From the NCBI GenBank assembly GCA_019739225.1, contig JAHHDT010000006.1:62001-126000 (forward strand): a stretch of DNA of 64,000 bases, read 5' to 3'. Source of the DNA: Aquamicrobium sp. (GTDB lineage Bacteria; Pseudomonadota; Alphaproteobacteria; Rhizobiales; Rhizobiaceae). The translations under genes and the position numbers were made by a program. The notes beneath the pieces were generated by a model, which worked only from the letters and a program-made list of their open reading frames with translations, ran no database searches and was not told the DNA's origin. Shown here one piece after another: positions 18,705 to 27,777 of the stretch. Each line of letters opens with the position of its first letter. The stretch's first letter is position 1.

Positions 18705-21185
18705 TTACCCCCGCAGCACGCCGCCGGTCTGCTTGGCCACATTCTCCACGATGCGGCCCGCCAGCGCCTCGAAATCCTCGTCGGTCAGCGTGCGCTCGAC
18801 CGGCTGGATGGCGACCTCGATGGCGACCGACTTCTTGTCAGCGCCGAGCGACGGCCCCTCGAAGATGTCGAAGACGCGCACGCCGGTGATCAGCTTCCTG
18901 TCGGCGGCGCCCGCCGCACGGGTCAGCGCGGCTGCCTCGACGTTTCTGTCGACCACGAAGGCGAAATCACGCCGCACTGCCTGGAACGGCGACAGGTCCA
19001 GCCGCGGCTTGGTGCGCGTGGCCTTCGCCTTCGGCTCGGGAACGGCGTCGATGAACACCTCGAATCCGCAGAGTGGCCCCGACACGTCCAGCGCCTCGAG
19101 CGTCTTGGGGTGGAACTCGCCGAAAGTTCCCAGCACCACTTTGGGGCCGAGCTTGATCGTGCCCGAACGTCCGGGATGGTACCAGGCCGGGCCGCCTGCC
19201 TCGACCTGAAGCTTGTCGACCGGCGCGCCGCAAGCTTCGAGCGCGGCGAAGGCATCGGCCTTGGCGTCGAAGACGCCGACGGATGCTGCATTGCCGGCCC
19301 AGTGGCGCCCCTGGCCTTCCATCTTTGCCGTGCCGCGCCGCACACCGCCGGCCACCCGGCGCTGCTGCTCCGGCCTGTCGCCCTCATAGGTGCCCGACAC
19401 CTCGAACAGCGCCACGTCGGCGAAGCCGCGATCGGCATTGCGCTGGGCAGCGGCAATCAACCCCGGCAGTAGCGACGGGCGCATGTCCGACATGTCGGCA
19501 GCGATCGGGTTCGCCAGCTTCAATTCAGGCTGCCCACCACCGAAGAGTTCGGCATGCCTTGCGGGGATGAACGACCAGGTCACGGCCTCCATCATGCCGC
19601 GCACGGCCAGAGCGCGCTTTGCGGCGCGGGTGCGGATCTGTAGGGTCGTCAGGATGCGGCCGTTGACGGCATCGTGGGAGACCAGCGGCTGCGGGTCGAT
19701 CTTCTCGACGCCGTGAATGCGCATCACCTCCTCGACCAGGTCAGCCTTGCCGTCGACGTCCGGACGCCAGGAAGGCACCGCCACGTCGACCCGGTCGGCG
19801 GACGGCACGGCATGCACGCCGCTCGATGGCATGAGCTCGGCAAGCCCGCCAGGAGCCGAGACCTCCATCTCGACCGCATCGGCCACCGTGAAGCCGAGAC
19901 GCGACAGGATCTTCCGGCTTTCCTCCGGCGCGACCTCGATGCCGGTCAAACGCTTCACCTCAGCGAAGGGGAAGGAAACGACCCTGGGCTCGTGGCCCGC
20001 GTAACCCACCACTTCAGTCTCGCTGGGCGTGCCGCCGCACAGCTCGGTCACCAGCTTCGTCGCCAGCTCGATGCCCGGCACCATGAACTCCGGATCGACG
20101 CCACGCTCGAACCGGTAGCGGGCATCGCTGACGATGCCGAGCGTACGGCCTGTGCGGGCGGTCGCCATCGGGTCCCACAGCGCCGATTCGATCAGCACGT
20201 CGGTCGTCGTCTCGTCGCAGCCAGAATGCTCGCCGCCCATGATGCCGGCGATCGATTCGATCCCGTTATCATCGGCGATGGCGCACATTTCCGGCGTCAG
20301 CGTGTATTCACGCCCGTCGAGCGCCAGCACCGTCTCGCCCTCCTTCGCGCGACGCACGACAAGATTGCCCGCAACCTTCTTCGCGTCGAAGACGTGCAGC
20401 GGGCGGCCCCGGTCGAAGGTGACGTAGTTGGTGATGTCGACCAGCGCGTTGATCGGACGCAGGCCGATAGCAATGAGCCGCTGCTGCATCCATTTCGGCG
20501 ACGGGCCATTCTTCACGCCCCTGACCAGCCGCAGCGCGAAACCGGGGCAGAGCTCCGGCGCCTCGATCGTTACCTTGACAGGACAGGCGCCTTCGCCGGC
20601 CACCGGTGCGACCGCGCCATTCTTCAGCGTGCCGAGTCCGGCCGCTGCAAGGTCCCGCGCGATGCCGTAGACGCTAGTCGCGTCCGGCCGGTTCGGCGTC
20701 AGGTTGATCTCGATCACCGGGTCATCGAGCTTCGCCCAGGTCGCGAATGGGGTGCCGACGGGGGCGTCTTCCGGCAGATCGATGATGCCGTCATGCTCGT
20801 CGGAAAGCTGCAATTCGCGCTCGGAACACATCATGCCGCGGCTTTCGATGCCCCGGATGTTGCCGACCGACAGCGTCACGTCGATGCCCGGAACATAGGT
20901 CCCGGGGGCCGCGAACGCACCTACGAGGCCGGTGCGCGCATTCGGCGCGCCGCAGACGACCTGCACGGGATCGCCCGAGCCGGTGTCCACGGACAGAACC
21001 CGCAGCTTGTCGGCGTCCGGGTGCTTTTCGGCCGTAAGCACCCTGGCGATGACGAACGGCTTCAGCGCAGCCTTGTCATCGACGCTCTCGACCTCGAGGC
21101 CGATCATGGTGAGCCTGTCGACGATCTCCGCCAGCGAGGCGTCGGTGTCGAGGTGATCTTTCAGCCAGGAAAGGGTGAATTTCAT
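18705..21185 (-). CDS. pheT: Phenylalanyl-tRNA synthetase beta subunit
   Basis: 826 aa, slightly longer than the usual ~800. It forms the alpha2-beta2 enzyme with PheS that charges tRNA-Phe. The N-terminal EMAP-like tRNA-binding domain shows [15 protein letters not shown] and [10 protein letters not shown]3/B4 editing, B5 DNA-binding-like ([17 protein letters not shown]) and catalytic-like domains follow, and a C-terminal FDX-ACB domain ends with VFDIFEG. About 20 extra residues lie before PSWRPDVDG (around residue 450, EMEVSAPGG to VPSADRVD), which seem to be an insertion compared with rhizobial relatives as I remember them. The GFA gene lies between it and pheS. Confidence 0.95.
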   Translation of the reverse strand: MKFTLSWLKDHLDTDASLAEIVDRLTMIGLEVESVDDKAALKPFVIARVLTAEKHPDADKLRVLSVDTGSGDPVQVVCGAPNARTGLVGAFAAPGTYVPGIDVTLSVGNIRGIESRGMMCSERELQLSDEHDGIIDLPEDAPVGTPFATWAKLDDPVIEINLTPNRPDATSVYGIARDLAAAGLGTLKNGAVAPVAGEGACPVKVTIEAPELCPGFALRLVRGVKNGPSPKWMQQRLIAIGLRPINALVDITNYVTFDRGRPLHVFDAKKVAGNLVVRRAKEGETVLALDGREYTLTPEMCAIADDNGIESIAGIMGGEHSGCDETTTDVLIESALWDPMATARTGRTLGIVSDARYRFERGVDPEFMVPGIELATKLVTELCGGTPSETEVVGYAGHEPRVVSFPFAEVKRLTGIEVAPEESRKILSRLGFTVADAVEMEVSAPGGLAELMPSSGVHAVPSADRVDVAVPSWRPDVDGKADLVEEVMRIHGVEKIDPQPLVSHDAVNGRILTTLQIRTRAAKRALAVRGMMEAVTWSFIPARHAELFGGGQPELKLANPIAADMSDMRPSLLPGLIAAAQRNADRGFADVALFEVSGTYEGDRPEQQRRVAGGVRRGTAKMEGQGRHWAGNAASVGVFDAKADAFAALEACGAPVDKLQVEAGGPAWYHPGRSGTIKLGPKVVLGTFGEFHPKTLEALDVSGPLCGFEVFIDAVPEPKAKATRTKPRLDLSPFQAVRRDFAFVVDRNVEAAALTRAAGAADRKLITGVRVFDIFEGPSLGADKKSVAIEVAIQPVERTLTDEDFEALAGRIVENVAKQTGGVLRG

Positions 21186-21188
21186 CGT

Positions 21189-21608
21189 TCAGTTCCGTTG
21201 CTCGGGCTGGCGTTCGACGGAGAAGCCGTCGAGGCGCGGCAGGCCGTCATCCATATGCACGAATGGCAGGCGCCGCTTCTCGAAGGCATGCAGTGTCGGC
21301 GGATAGCGCTCCGGCTCGTCCATGAAGCCGAGCGCGAAATAAAGATCGCCCGGCAGCAGGTCGTCACGATAGCCGATCTGGCTGCCGCAATGCTCGCAGA
21401 ACGAGCGCTCCACGCCGCCGGAACGAAACGTCTTCGGCGTGCCGAACCAGGCAATCTCGGTCTCGCGCCAGGCGACAAAAGCCATCAACGGCGCGCCTGT
21501 CTGCTTGCGACAGTCGCGGCAGTGGCAATAGGAGCGCAGAAACGGCTCCGTCCTCATCTCCGCCGAGATGAGCCCGCAGCGGCAGGAGCCGGTGTGGACC
21601 TTGCTCAC
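21189..21608 (-). CDS. GFA (glutathione-dependent formaldehyde-activating) family protein
   Basis: 139 aa. Zinc-binding cysteines of the GFA fold are all present: GSCRCG at the N-terminus, [13 protein letters not shown] in the middle and FCEHCGS after it, matching the CxC, CxxC and CxxC arrangement. The family fold binds zinc and, in Gfa itself, glutathione-formaldehyde adducts; most members have no proven function. The start is GTG at 21606-21608, overlapping the pheS stop as GTGA, and the stop lies three bases before the pheT ATG. So it is locked into the pheS-pheT operon, an unexpected place. Confidence 0.9.
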   Translation of the reverse strand: MSKVHTGSCRCGLISAEMRTEPFLRSYCHCRDCRKQTGAPLMAFVAWRETEIAWFGTPKTFRSGGVERSFCEHCGSQIGYRDDLLPGDLYFALGFMDEPERYPPTLHAFEKRRLPFVHMDDGLPRLDGFSVERQPEQRN

Positions 21609-22702
21609 GAGCTCAGCCCGCCGAACAGCGTCGGCATGTCGAGCGGGCGGAAGCCGTAATGCTGGAGCCAGCGCACGTCCGCATCGAAGAAGGCGCGCAG
21701 GTCCGGCATGCCGTATTTCAGCATCGCGATGCGGTCGATACCCATGCCCCAGGCGAAGCCCTGATACTCGTCGGGATCGAGCCCGCCGAAACGCAGCACG
21801 TTCGGATGCACCATGCCGCAGCCAAGGATTTCCATCCAGTCATTGCCCTCGCCGAAGCGCACTTCGCCCGGCCGCGAGCGGTCGCACTGGATGTCCACTT
21901 CCAGCGACGGTTCGGTGAACGGAAAGAAGGACGGCCTGAACCGCATGTTGAGCGACGGCACCTCGAAGAAAGCCTTGCAGAACTCCTCCAGCACCCACTT
22001 CATGTTGGCGACATTGGCGGTCTTGTCGATCACCAGCCCTTCGAGCTGATGGAACATCGGCGAGTGGGTGGCGTCCGAATCCTGCCGGTAGGTCTTGCCC
22101 GGAATGACGATGCGGATAGGCGGCTTCTGCGTTTCCATGGTGCGGATCTGCACTGGCGAGGTGTGGGTGCGCAGAAGCATGCGCTCGCCCGCCTCGTTCG
22201 GATTGAAGAAGAACGTATCGTGCATCTCCCGCGCCGGATGGCCTTCCGGGAAATTCAGCGCGGTGAAGTTGTAGTAGTCGGTCTCGATATCCGGCCCCTC
22301 GGCGATCGAGAAACCCATGTCGCCGAAGATCGCGGCGATCTCGTCGACGATCTGGCTGATCGGGTGAATGCGGCCGCGCTCGGCCGGCGACTGGCGCACG
22401 GGCAGGGTGACGTCGAGCTTTTCCGCGGCGAGACGAGCGTCGATTGCCGCATCGCGCAGCTCGTTCCTGCGCGCCGAAAGCGCCTCGGCGACGCGGTTTT
22501 TCAGGCCGTTGATCGCCGGCCCCATCACCTGGCGCTCGTCAGCGCTCATCGCGCCCAGCGTTTTCAGTTTCTCGGAAACGCTCCCCTTCTTGCCGAGGGC
22601 CGAGACGCGCACCGCCTCGATCGCCTGCTCGTCGGCCGCGCCGGCGATGTCGGAAAGCAGCGCGGCTTCAAGTTGTTCCAGTTCGGCTTGCTGTGCGCTC
22701 AT
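21605..22702 (-). CDS. pheS: Phenylalanyl-tRNA synthetase alpha subunit
   Basis: 365 aa, usual length. The N-terminal coiled coil (residues 1-90) contacts tRNA; the class II core has motif 1 around [19 protein letters not shown], motif 2 [18 protein letters not shown]-like ([14 protein letters not shown]) and motif 3 [13 protein letters not shown]. It activates phenylalanine with ATP. It follows rplT by about 130 bases, across a terminator, and starts the pheS-GFA-pheT operon. Confidence 0.97.
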   Translation of the reverse strand: MSAQQAELEQLEAALLSDIAGAADEQAIEAVRVSALGKKGSVSEKLKTLGAMSADERQVMGPAINGLKNRVAEALSARRNELRDAAIDARLAAEKLDVTLPVRQSPAERGRIHPISQIVDEIAAIFGDMGFSIAEGPDIETDYYNFTALNFPEGHPAREMHDTFFFNPNEAGERMLLRTHTSPVQIRTMETQKPPIRIVIPGKTYRQDSDATHSPMFHQLEGLVIDKTANVANMKWVLEEFCKAFFEVPSLNMRFRPSFFPFTEPSLEVDIQCDRSRPGEVRFGEGNDWMEILGCGMVHPNVLRFGGLDPDEYQGFAWGMGIDRIAMLKYGMPDLRAFFDADVRWLQHYGFRPLDMPTLFGGLSS

Positions 22703-22754
22703 ATCTTCGGGTCACTTCCTGCGGTCAGATTCACGTGAAACGCGCTCGGCGGAT

Positions 22755-22790
22755 ACGAAAAAACCCGCGCCAGCCCTGCCAGCGCGGGTT
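22755..22790 (-). terminator. Terminator after rplT
   Basis: On the minus strand AACCCGCGC pairs with GCGCGGGTT around an 11-base loop (inner CTGGC/GCTGG can extend it), followed by TTTTTT. It lies about 40 bases downstream of the rplT stop and ahead of pheS. Confidence 0.8.
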
Positions 22791-22829
22791 TCCCAATATC
22801 AGTTTTCGAATGCTTGGGAAGCGCTGGTC

Positions 22830-23231
22830 TTAAGCGACAGCGCTTTCAAAAGCGTTCGGCGTGGTGTCCTTGAGGTATTCGAGCGCGGTCTTCGACTTGG
22901 CGACCAGCGCAGCGAATGCCTGCGGCTCATGGATGGCCATGTCGGACAGAACCTTGCGGTCGATCTCGATGCCGGCCTTGTTCAGGCCGTCGATGAAGCG
23001 GCCATAGGTCAGGCCGTGCTCGCGGACAGCCGCGTTGATGCGCTGGATCCACAGGGCGCGGAAATTGCGCTTGCGGTTCTTGCGGTCGCGGTAGGCGTAC
23101 TGCAGCGACTTCTCGACCGCCTGCTTGGCGATGCGGATGGTGTTCTTGCGGCGGCCGTAGAAACCCTTGGCCTGGGAAAGAACCTTCTTGTGCTTGGCGT
23201 GGGCGGTAACGCCCCTCTTCACGCGTGCCAT
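22830..23231 (-). CDS. rplT: 50S ribosomal protein L20
   Basis: 133 aa. The basic N-terminal tail ([34 protein letters not shown]) that threads into 23S rRNA is clear, followed by the globular part [21 protein letters not shown]. The C-terminus is longer than the 117-residue E. coli protein, which is common in alphaproteobacteria. It is cotranscribed with rpmI, 35 bases apart, and is essential for 50S assembly. Confidence 0.97.
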   Translation of the reverse strand: MARVKRGVTAHAKHKKVLSQAKGFYGRRKNTIRIAKQAVEKSLQYAYRDRKNRKRNFRALWIQRINAAVREHGLTYGRFIDGLNKAGIEIDRKVLSDMAIHEPQAFAALVAKSKTALEYLKDTTPNAFESAVA

Positions 23232-23265
23232 GTCATGATCTCCTTAAATCTCGTATCCAGCCGGC

Positions 23266-23475
23266 TCAGAGGCCGCCGCCGTTGGGCAGGAAGTTCTTGA
23301 TGACCTTCTTGGCATCCGGTTCTGCGAGAACCATCGTGCCGCGGGCATCGCGGATGAACTTGTTGGTACGCTTGATCATGCCGTGGCGCTTGCCCGCGGC
23401 AGCGGACTTCACCTTGCCGGTGGCCGTGATCTTGAACCGCTTCTTGGCGGCTGACTTGGTCTTCATCTTGGGCAT
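23266..23475 (-). CDS. rpmI: 50S ribosomal protein L35
   Basis: 69 aa, highly basic, with the family start [17 protein letters not shown], then [10 protein letters not shown] and a C-terminus KKVIKNFLP. The ATG at 23473-23475 has GAAAGGAAG upstream; a longer frame upstream is not similar to L35. It is the first gene of the rpmI-rplT pair. In most bacteria infC is immediately upstream; here a membrane methyltransferase-like gene and a terminator intervene. Confidence 0.96.
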   Translation of the reverse strand: MPKMKTKSAAKKRFKITATGKVKSAAAGKRHGMIKRTNKFIRDARGTMVLAEPDAKKVIKNFLPNGGGL

Positions 23476-23550
23476 TTTGCTTCCTTTCTGGAGACGCACT
23501 GAAGCGCCGTTGTCTTGCTTCGGACCGACCAAAGTCCGAAAAGCATAAAA

Positions 23551-23581
23551 GACCGCCACGGCATGCCCTGCCGGGCGGCTT
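23551..23581 (-). terminator. Possible weak terminator after the ICMT-like gene
   Basis: An imperfect hairpin (CCGCC / GGCGG plus inner GGCA / TGCC, small bulges) is followed on the minus strand by CTTTTATGC. It lies about 70 bases after the stop of the ICMT-like gene and before rpmI. The T run is short. Confidence 0.35.
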
Positions 23582-23650
23582 TCTGTTTTGAACGCGGCCT
23601 TATAGCGGCGAGGCCGAAAAAGCGCAACAGCCGATTAGAAGACTGCCCGC

Positions 23651-24307
23651 TCACCAGACATGCAGGATCACCGGCAGAATTCCGGCCTCCTGAAGCCCTT
23701 CCACCAGCTCGAAGAATGGAAAGGCGAGCACAAAAAAGAGGCCGTCGGTGAAGGTGCGGTAAAGCAGCTTGGGCTTCACGGCGAGCATTTCACTTTCCCT
23801 GAAAAGCCAGGGCTTGGGAAAGAAGCGGGGAACCTGCTCCATATAGCGCAGGTAGGGATCACCGAAATTCTGCTCCAGGAAACGTTCTTCGACCTGGATC
23901 ACAGCCAGAAAAGCCAGCCATGTGAGCACGGCGAAGGCCAGCGCGATGATGATGCTGCCGGTCATGGCGCCAATACCTGCTGCGCCTATTGCCGAAAACA
24001 CGTAGAGGGGGTTGCGCGTCACCGAATACGGCCCCTCGGTGACGATTTCCGCGCTTTTGCGTCCGCCAATATAAAGCGTGCACCACGTGCGACCGAGGAT
24101 GGCCACCAGGATCAGCACACCGCCGATCCATTCCATGTATTCGTGCATCGCCTGCCCGGGAGCCGCCTCGGAGCGGACAAATAAAAGCGCCAGGAAAATC
24201 AGACCGATCAGCAAGGCGAGTACGTAGCGCCGGCGACGTTGATAGCGACGCAGTTCGTCGTACGACTTGGCCTGCCTTGTGGCGTGGCGACTGGTGTCGG
24301 TCATCAA
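23651..24307 (-). CDS. Isoprenylcysteine carboxyl methyltransferase-like membrane protein
   Basis: 218 aa. It has four to five hydrophobic helices; the conserved C-terminal half shows EIVTEGPYSVTRNPLYVFS and VEERFLEQNFGDPYLRYMEQVPRFFP. This is the ICMT/PEMT signature (GPYxxxRHPxY; E-E-x-L...Y) that binds SAM and a lipid-like substrate at the membrane. The substrate is unknown. It sits between infC and rpmI-rplT on the same strand, but a terminator separates it from infC upstream, so it probably has its own promoter. Two ATGs in a row could start it. Confidence 0.85.
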   Translation of the reverse strand: MMTDTSRHATRQAKSYDELRRYQRRRRYVLALLIGLIFLALLFVRSEAAPGQAMHEYMEWIGGVLILVAILGRTWCTLYIGGRKSAEIVTEGPYSVTRNPLYVFSAIGAAGIGAMTGSIIIALAFAVLTWLAFLAVIQVEERFLEQNFGDPYLRYMEQVPRFFPKPWLFRESEMLAVKPKLLYRTFTDGLFFVLAFPFFELVEGLQEAGILPVILHVW

Positions 24308-24365
24308 AACCGCCTCCCCGCGAAATTTACCTGCCCGTCACCGCGCATTGAAACGCAATCGTGGC

Positions 24366-24395
24366 AAAAAAGCAGAAGGCCGCCGAAGCGGCCTT
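24366..24395 (-). terminator. Terminator after infC with UUCG tetraloop
   Basis: On the minus strand AAGGCCGC-TTCG-GCGGCCTT forms an 8-bp perfect stem closed by a stable C(UUCG)G tetraloop, followed by CTGCTTTTTT. It lies 30 bases after the infC stop. Confidence 0.88.
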
Positions 24396-24424
24396 CCATA
24401 TTTCGTTTCAGGAGGTCTGCGCCG

Positions 24425-24961
24425 TCATTTAGGCGCAAGGACCATCATCATCTGACGACCTTCGAGCTTCGGCTCGGCCTCGACCTTGGCGATTTCGCCG
24501 ACCTCTTCCTTGACCCGGTTGAGGAGCTGCATACCAAGCTCCAGATGCGCCATTTCGCGGCCGCGGAAACGAAGCGTCAGCTTGACCTTGTCGCCCTCGT
24601 CGAAGAAGCGGCGAACGGCCTTCATCTTCGTCTCGTAGTCGTGGTCGTCGATGTTCGGACGCATCTTGATCTCCTTGATCTCGATGGTCTTCTGGCGCTT
24701 GCGAGCCTCGGCGGCCTTCTTCTGGCTCTGATATTTCATCTTGCCGAGGTCGGCGATCTTGCACACCGGAGGCTGGGCGTGGGGCACGATCTCGACCAGA
24801 TCCATGCCGGCGTCTTCCGCAGCAAGCAGCGCATCATTGATTGAAACGACGCCGCGGTTCACACCTTCTGCATCGATAAGCTGCACCTGCGGAACGCGAA
24901 TCTCGAGATTTGCGCGCGGCCCTTCCTTGACCGGGGCTGCGGCTCTGTGTGGTCTGCGAAT
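24425..24961 (-). CDS. infC: Translation initiation factor IF-3, ATT start
   Basis: 178 aa if started at the ATT codon at 24959-24961. From there the protein reads (M)[29 protein letters not shown], the expected rhizobial IF-3 N-terminus; the first conventional start (GTG at 24884-24886) would cut 25 residues from the N-domain, including conserved RANxxIRV. GAGGAG lies about nine bases upstream of the ATT. An AUU start is the well-known autoregulatory feature of infC. The N-domain ([16 protein letters not shown]) and C-domain ([18 protein letters not shown]) are standard. IF-3 binds the 30S subunit and checks the start codon. The terminator follows. Confidence 0.93.
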   Translation of the reverse strand: MRRPHRAAAPVKEGPRANLEIRVPQVQLIDAEGVNRGVVSINDALLAAEDAGMDLVEIVPHAQPPVCKIADLGKMKYQSQKKAAEARKRQKTIEIKEIKMRPNIDDHDYETKMKAVRRFFDEGDKVKLTLRFRGREMAHLELGMQLLNRVKEEVGEIAKVEAEPKLEGRQMMMVLAPK

Positions 24962-25177
24962 GGTCGTAGTCTCCTCGAATCGTTGACGAGATTGGTTGTA
25001 GAATATGCCTGCGCATGCCTTGCAGCGCGCTCGGCGCGACCGTCATTAGCACATGAGCGAAAGAATCACGAGCCCCCTGAACGCTTTGCCTCGAGGGAAC
25101 GAGCGTCACCGGGTGATCGTCACGGGGGTAGGCGTGCCGGCAAGCTCGTCATATAGGAAGGCCCGGAGGTTTCGTCC

Positions 25178-25960
25178 ATGCAAAACAGCACTCCCGAATA
25201 CCTATCGGTCGATGGCGACCGCATCGCCGTGCGCCACCGCAACGGCAAGACGCCAGGCGTCGTGTGGCTCGGCGGCTACCGCTCCGACATGCTGGGCACG
25301 AAGGCCGAGACTCTCGACCAATGGGCGGCGGAGCATGGCCATGCGTTCACCCGCCACGACTATTCGGGTCACGGTGAATCGGGTGGAGCCTTTGCGGACG
25401 GGACGATCTCGCGCTGGCTGGCGCAGAGCCTCGCCGTTTTCCGCCAGCGCACGGTCGGACCGCAGATTCTCGTCGGGTCGTCGATGGGCGCCTGGATTGC
25501 CCTGCGCATGGTTCAGGAGTTGCACAAGGCCGGAGAAGGGGGCCGCGTCGCCGCGATGTTGCTTCTGGCGCCGGCGCCCGATTTCACGATCGAGCTGATG
25601 GAGCCGCAGCTGACCGACAGCCAGCGCCGCGATCTCGAGGAGCAGGGTTTTTTCGCCGAGCAGTCGGACTATTCGCCGGAGCCCAACATCTACACGCGCG
25701 CTCTTTTCGAAGACGGGCGCGCCAACCGGGTCATGGTCGGGCTCATCGATACGCACTGCCCGGTGCATATCCTGCAGGGCATGGCCGATCCCGACGTACC
25801 CTACGAGCATGCGCTGAAGCTCGTCGAGCACCTGCCGGCCGACGACGTGACGCTTTCGCTGGTTCGCGACGGCGACCATCGCCTGTCGCGGCCGCAGGAC
25901 CTGTCGATGATGGTCGCCGCCCTTGAAGGCCTCAGTGAGCGCGCGGCGGAACGCACCTGA
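25178..25960 (+). CDS. Alpha/beta hydrolase, ABHD10-like
   Basis: 260 aa. The nucleophile elbow is GSSMGAWIAL, the oxyanion strand VVWLGGYRSDM, and the acid and base of the triad are likely Asp in GMADPDVPYEHA and His in DGDHRLSRPQD. The overall pattern is that of ABHD10/thioesterase-like carboxylesterases found in rhizobia. The substrate is not known. The ATG at 25178 follows AGGAAGGCCCGGAGG. Its stop TGA shares its last base with the ATG of the BenE-like transporter gene, so the two are coupled. The 216 bases between this gene and infC hold nothing recognisable. Confidence 0.88.
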   Translation: MQNSTPEYLSVDGDRIAVRHRNGKTPGVVWLGGYRSDMLGTKAETLDQWAAEHGHAFTRHDYSGHGESGGAFADGTISRWLAQSLAVFRQRTVGPQILVGSSMGAWIALRMVQELHKAGEGGRVAAMLLLAPAPDFTIELMEPQLTDSQRRDLEEQGFFAEQSDYSPEPNIYTRALFEDGRANRVMVGLIDTHCPVHILQGMADPDVPYEHALKLVEHLPADDVTLSLVRDGDHRLSRPQDLSMMVAALEGLSERAAERT

Positions 25961-27114
25961 TGCGCACATCCGTCCCGGCTTCCGCATTCGTCGCGGCGAT
26001 CGTCGGCTTCGGCGGAACGCTCGCCCTGATCATAGCGGCGGCGACCGCGGTCGGGGCGACCCGCGAGCAGACGACGAGTTGGGTCGCGGCGGTCTGCCTG
26101 GCAATGGCCTTCGAAACGGCCTGGCTTTCGTGGCGCTACCGCATGCCGGTGGTGACGGCATGGTCGACGCCGGGCGCCGCACTCGTCGCGGCGAGTTCGG
26201 GTTTCACCATAGAGCAGGCCGTTGGCGCCTTCATCGTCGCCGCCCTGCTGCTGGTCGCAACAGGTCTGTTCAAGCCGCTGACCCGCCTGATCTCGCGGAT
26301 ACCGGCATCGGTCGCATCTGGCATGCTTGCCGGCATCGTCGTCAGCTTCGTGATGGCGGCGGCAAGAACGGCCCAAGCGGATGCCAGCCTCGTGTTGCCG
26401 CTGTTGGCGGCATTCTTTCTGATCCGGCTGGTCAGCCCCGCCATGTCGGTGCTCTTCGTGCTTGTCGGAGGTGTTGTCCTGGCATGGCTGACGGGCCGGG
26501 TGCCGGCGCTGCCGCCGCTGGAAATCTCCACCCTGACCTGGATCACGCCAGAATACTCGCCAACCGCGGTCATCGGGCTGGCGATCCCGCTCTATCTGGT
26601 GACGATGGCGTCGCAGAACCTGTCGGGTCTCGCCGTACTCAGGGCATCGGGCTACGAACCGCCGGCCGGCCCGCTGATTGCCGTGACCGGCTTCTTCTCG
26701 CTTGTTTCGGCACCGTTCGGCGCGATCACGACCAACCTTGCGGCGATTTCGGCCGCGATCTGCACCGGCCCGGACGCGCATCCTGATCCGCAGAAGCGCT
26801 GGCTGACGGGACCATTCTACGCACTGACCTATCTGGTCTTCGCACTGTTCGGCGCTTCGCTGGTGTCGCTGTTTGCGGTGCTCCCGCCGAGCCTCATCGT
26901 GCTCGTCGCCGGCCTCGGCCTTCTGGCGCCGCTCGCCAACGCGCTATCGATCGCCATCGCCGAACCGGGCGACCGCATCGCCGCGACGGTCGCGTTCGCG
27001 GTCACCGCGTCCGGCCTCACAGCGGCCGGGATCGGCTCCGCCTTCTGGGGCCTGGTCGCCGGCATTGTCGTGCTGGCGCTGGACGCAGCGAAAATCCGGC
27101 TTTCCAAACAGTAG
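25960..27114 (+). CDS. BenE family benzoate/H+ symporter-like transporter
   Basis: 384 aa with about 12 hydrophobic helices. The start VAAIVGFGGTLALIIAA and PVVTAWSTPGAALV and PFGAITTNLAAISAAICTGPDAHPD are typical of BenE proteins in the NCS2-like (uracil/xanthine/sulfate carrier) superfamily. It probably imports aromatic acids or related compounds, but the substrate is not defined by sequence. Start ATG overlaps the hydrolase stop by one base (TGATG). No aromatic-degradation genes are nearby, so the benzoate name should be read as family name only. Confidence 0.88.
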   Translation: MRTSVPASAFVAAIVGFGGTLALIIAAATAVGATREQTTSWVAAVCLAMAFETAWLSWRYRMPVVTAWSTPGAALVAASSGFTIEQAVGAFIVAALLLVATGLFKPLTRLISRIPASVASGMLAGIVVSFVMAAARTAQADASLVLPLLAAFFLIRLVSPAMSVLFVLVGGVVLAWLTGRVPALPPLEISTLTWITPEYSPTAVIGLAIPLYLVTMASQNLSGLAVLRASGYEPPAGPLIAVTGFFSLVSAPFGAITTNLAAISAAICTGPDAHPDPQKRWLTGPFYALTYLVFALFGASLVSLFAVLPPSLIVLVAGLGLLAPLANALSIAIAEPGDRIAATVAFAVTASGLTAAGIGSAFWGLVAGIVVLALDAAKIRLSKQ

Positions 27115-27214
27115 CTTATCCGGTTTTCCACTGCCCAGTCTTGAATGGCGATTTGGCCGTTCCCATTTCGAAATCATGCAGCCGATCGGGGCTGCGCCCA
27201 ACCAAAGGGAACGG

Positions 27215-27658
27215 ATGATCATGACCAAGACCGCTCTGATCCGTCCTGCGTGGACGCCTGCCACCATCGCGCTGATGGTCGTTGGTTTCATGGTGTTCTG
27301 GCCGCTCGGCCTTGCCATGCTCGCCTACATTCTGTGGGGCGATCGCCTTGAAGATTTCAAGGGTGACTGGAGCAGGACGCGCGAAAGCTTTTTCGGCTCT
27401 TGCCGGAAAGGAGCACACATGCACGCACGGACAGGAAACGTCGCTTTCGACGACTGGCGCGCCAAGGAACTCGAGCGCCTCGCTGAAGAGCGTCGCAAAC
27501 TCGACGAAATGCGCGAGGAATTCGACGACTATGCCCGCGAACTTCGCCGGGCGAAGGACCAGCAGGAGTTTGACCGCTTCATGGCCGAACGCTCGAAGTC
27601 TACCCCTGCCCCCCGCAAGGGCAAGAAGGGTGGCGAAGGCCTGCTCGACGAAGTCTGA
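27215..27658 (+). CDS. DUF2852 family membrane-associated protein
   Basis: 147 aa. One strong hydrophobic helix (ATIALMVVGFMVFWPLGLAM, about residues 16-35) is followed by a cytoplasmic, charged coiled coil (WRAKELERLAEERRKLDEMR and RELRRAKDQQEFDRFM) and a lysine-rich tail. This architecture and the conserved helix are those of DUF2852, seen mainly in alphaproteobacteria with unknown function. The ATG at 27215 follows AAAGGGA; another ATG two codons later is possible. A terminator follows. Confidence 0.82.
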   Translation: MIMTKTALIRPAWTPATIALMVVGFMVFWPLGLAMLAYILWGDRLEDFKGDWSRTRESFFGSCRKGAHMHARTGNVAFDDWRAKELERLAEERRKLDEMREEFDDYARELRRAKDQQEFDRFMAERSKSTPAPRKGKKGGEGLLDEV

Positions 27659-27688
27659 TACTGGTTTGCACGCAAGTGCATCCTCCCG

Positions 27689-27720
27689 GAAACGGCGCTG
27701 GAAATCTCCGGCGCCGTTTT
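27689..27720 (+). terminator. Terminator after the DUF2852 gene
   Basis: AACGGCGC pairs with GCGCCGTT around a 12-base loop, followed by TTTCGTTT, about 30 bases after the stop. The T run is interrupted, so the strength is moderate. Confidence 0.65.
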
Positions 27721-27777
27721 CGTTTGAGGGAATCTGCGGTCACTCCACGGCCACGACGAATCGGATAGATTACCGAC

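Noticed and set aside
19674-21659. 661-codon open frame antisense to pheT
   Set aside because: Shadow of pheT; the coding strand is certain from synthetase motifs.
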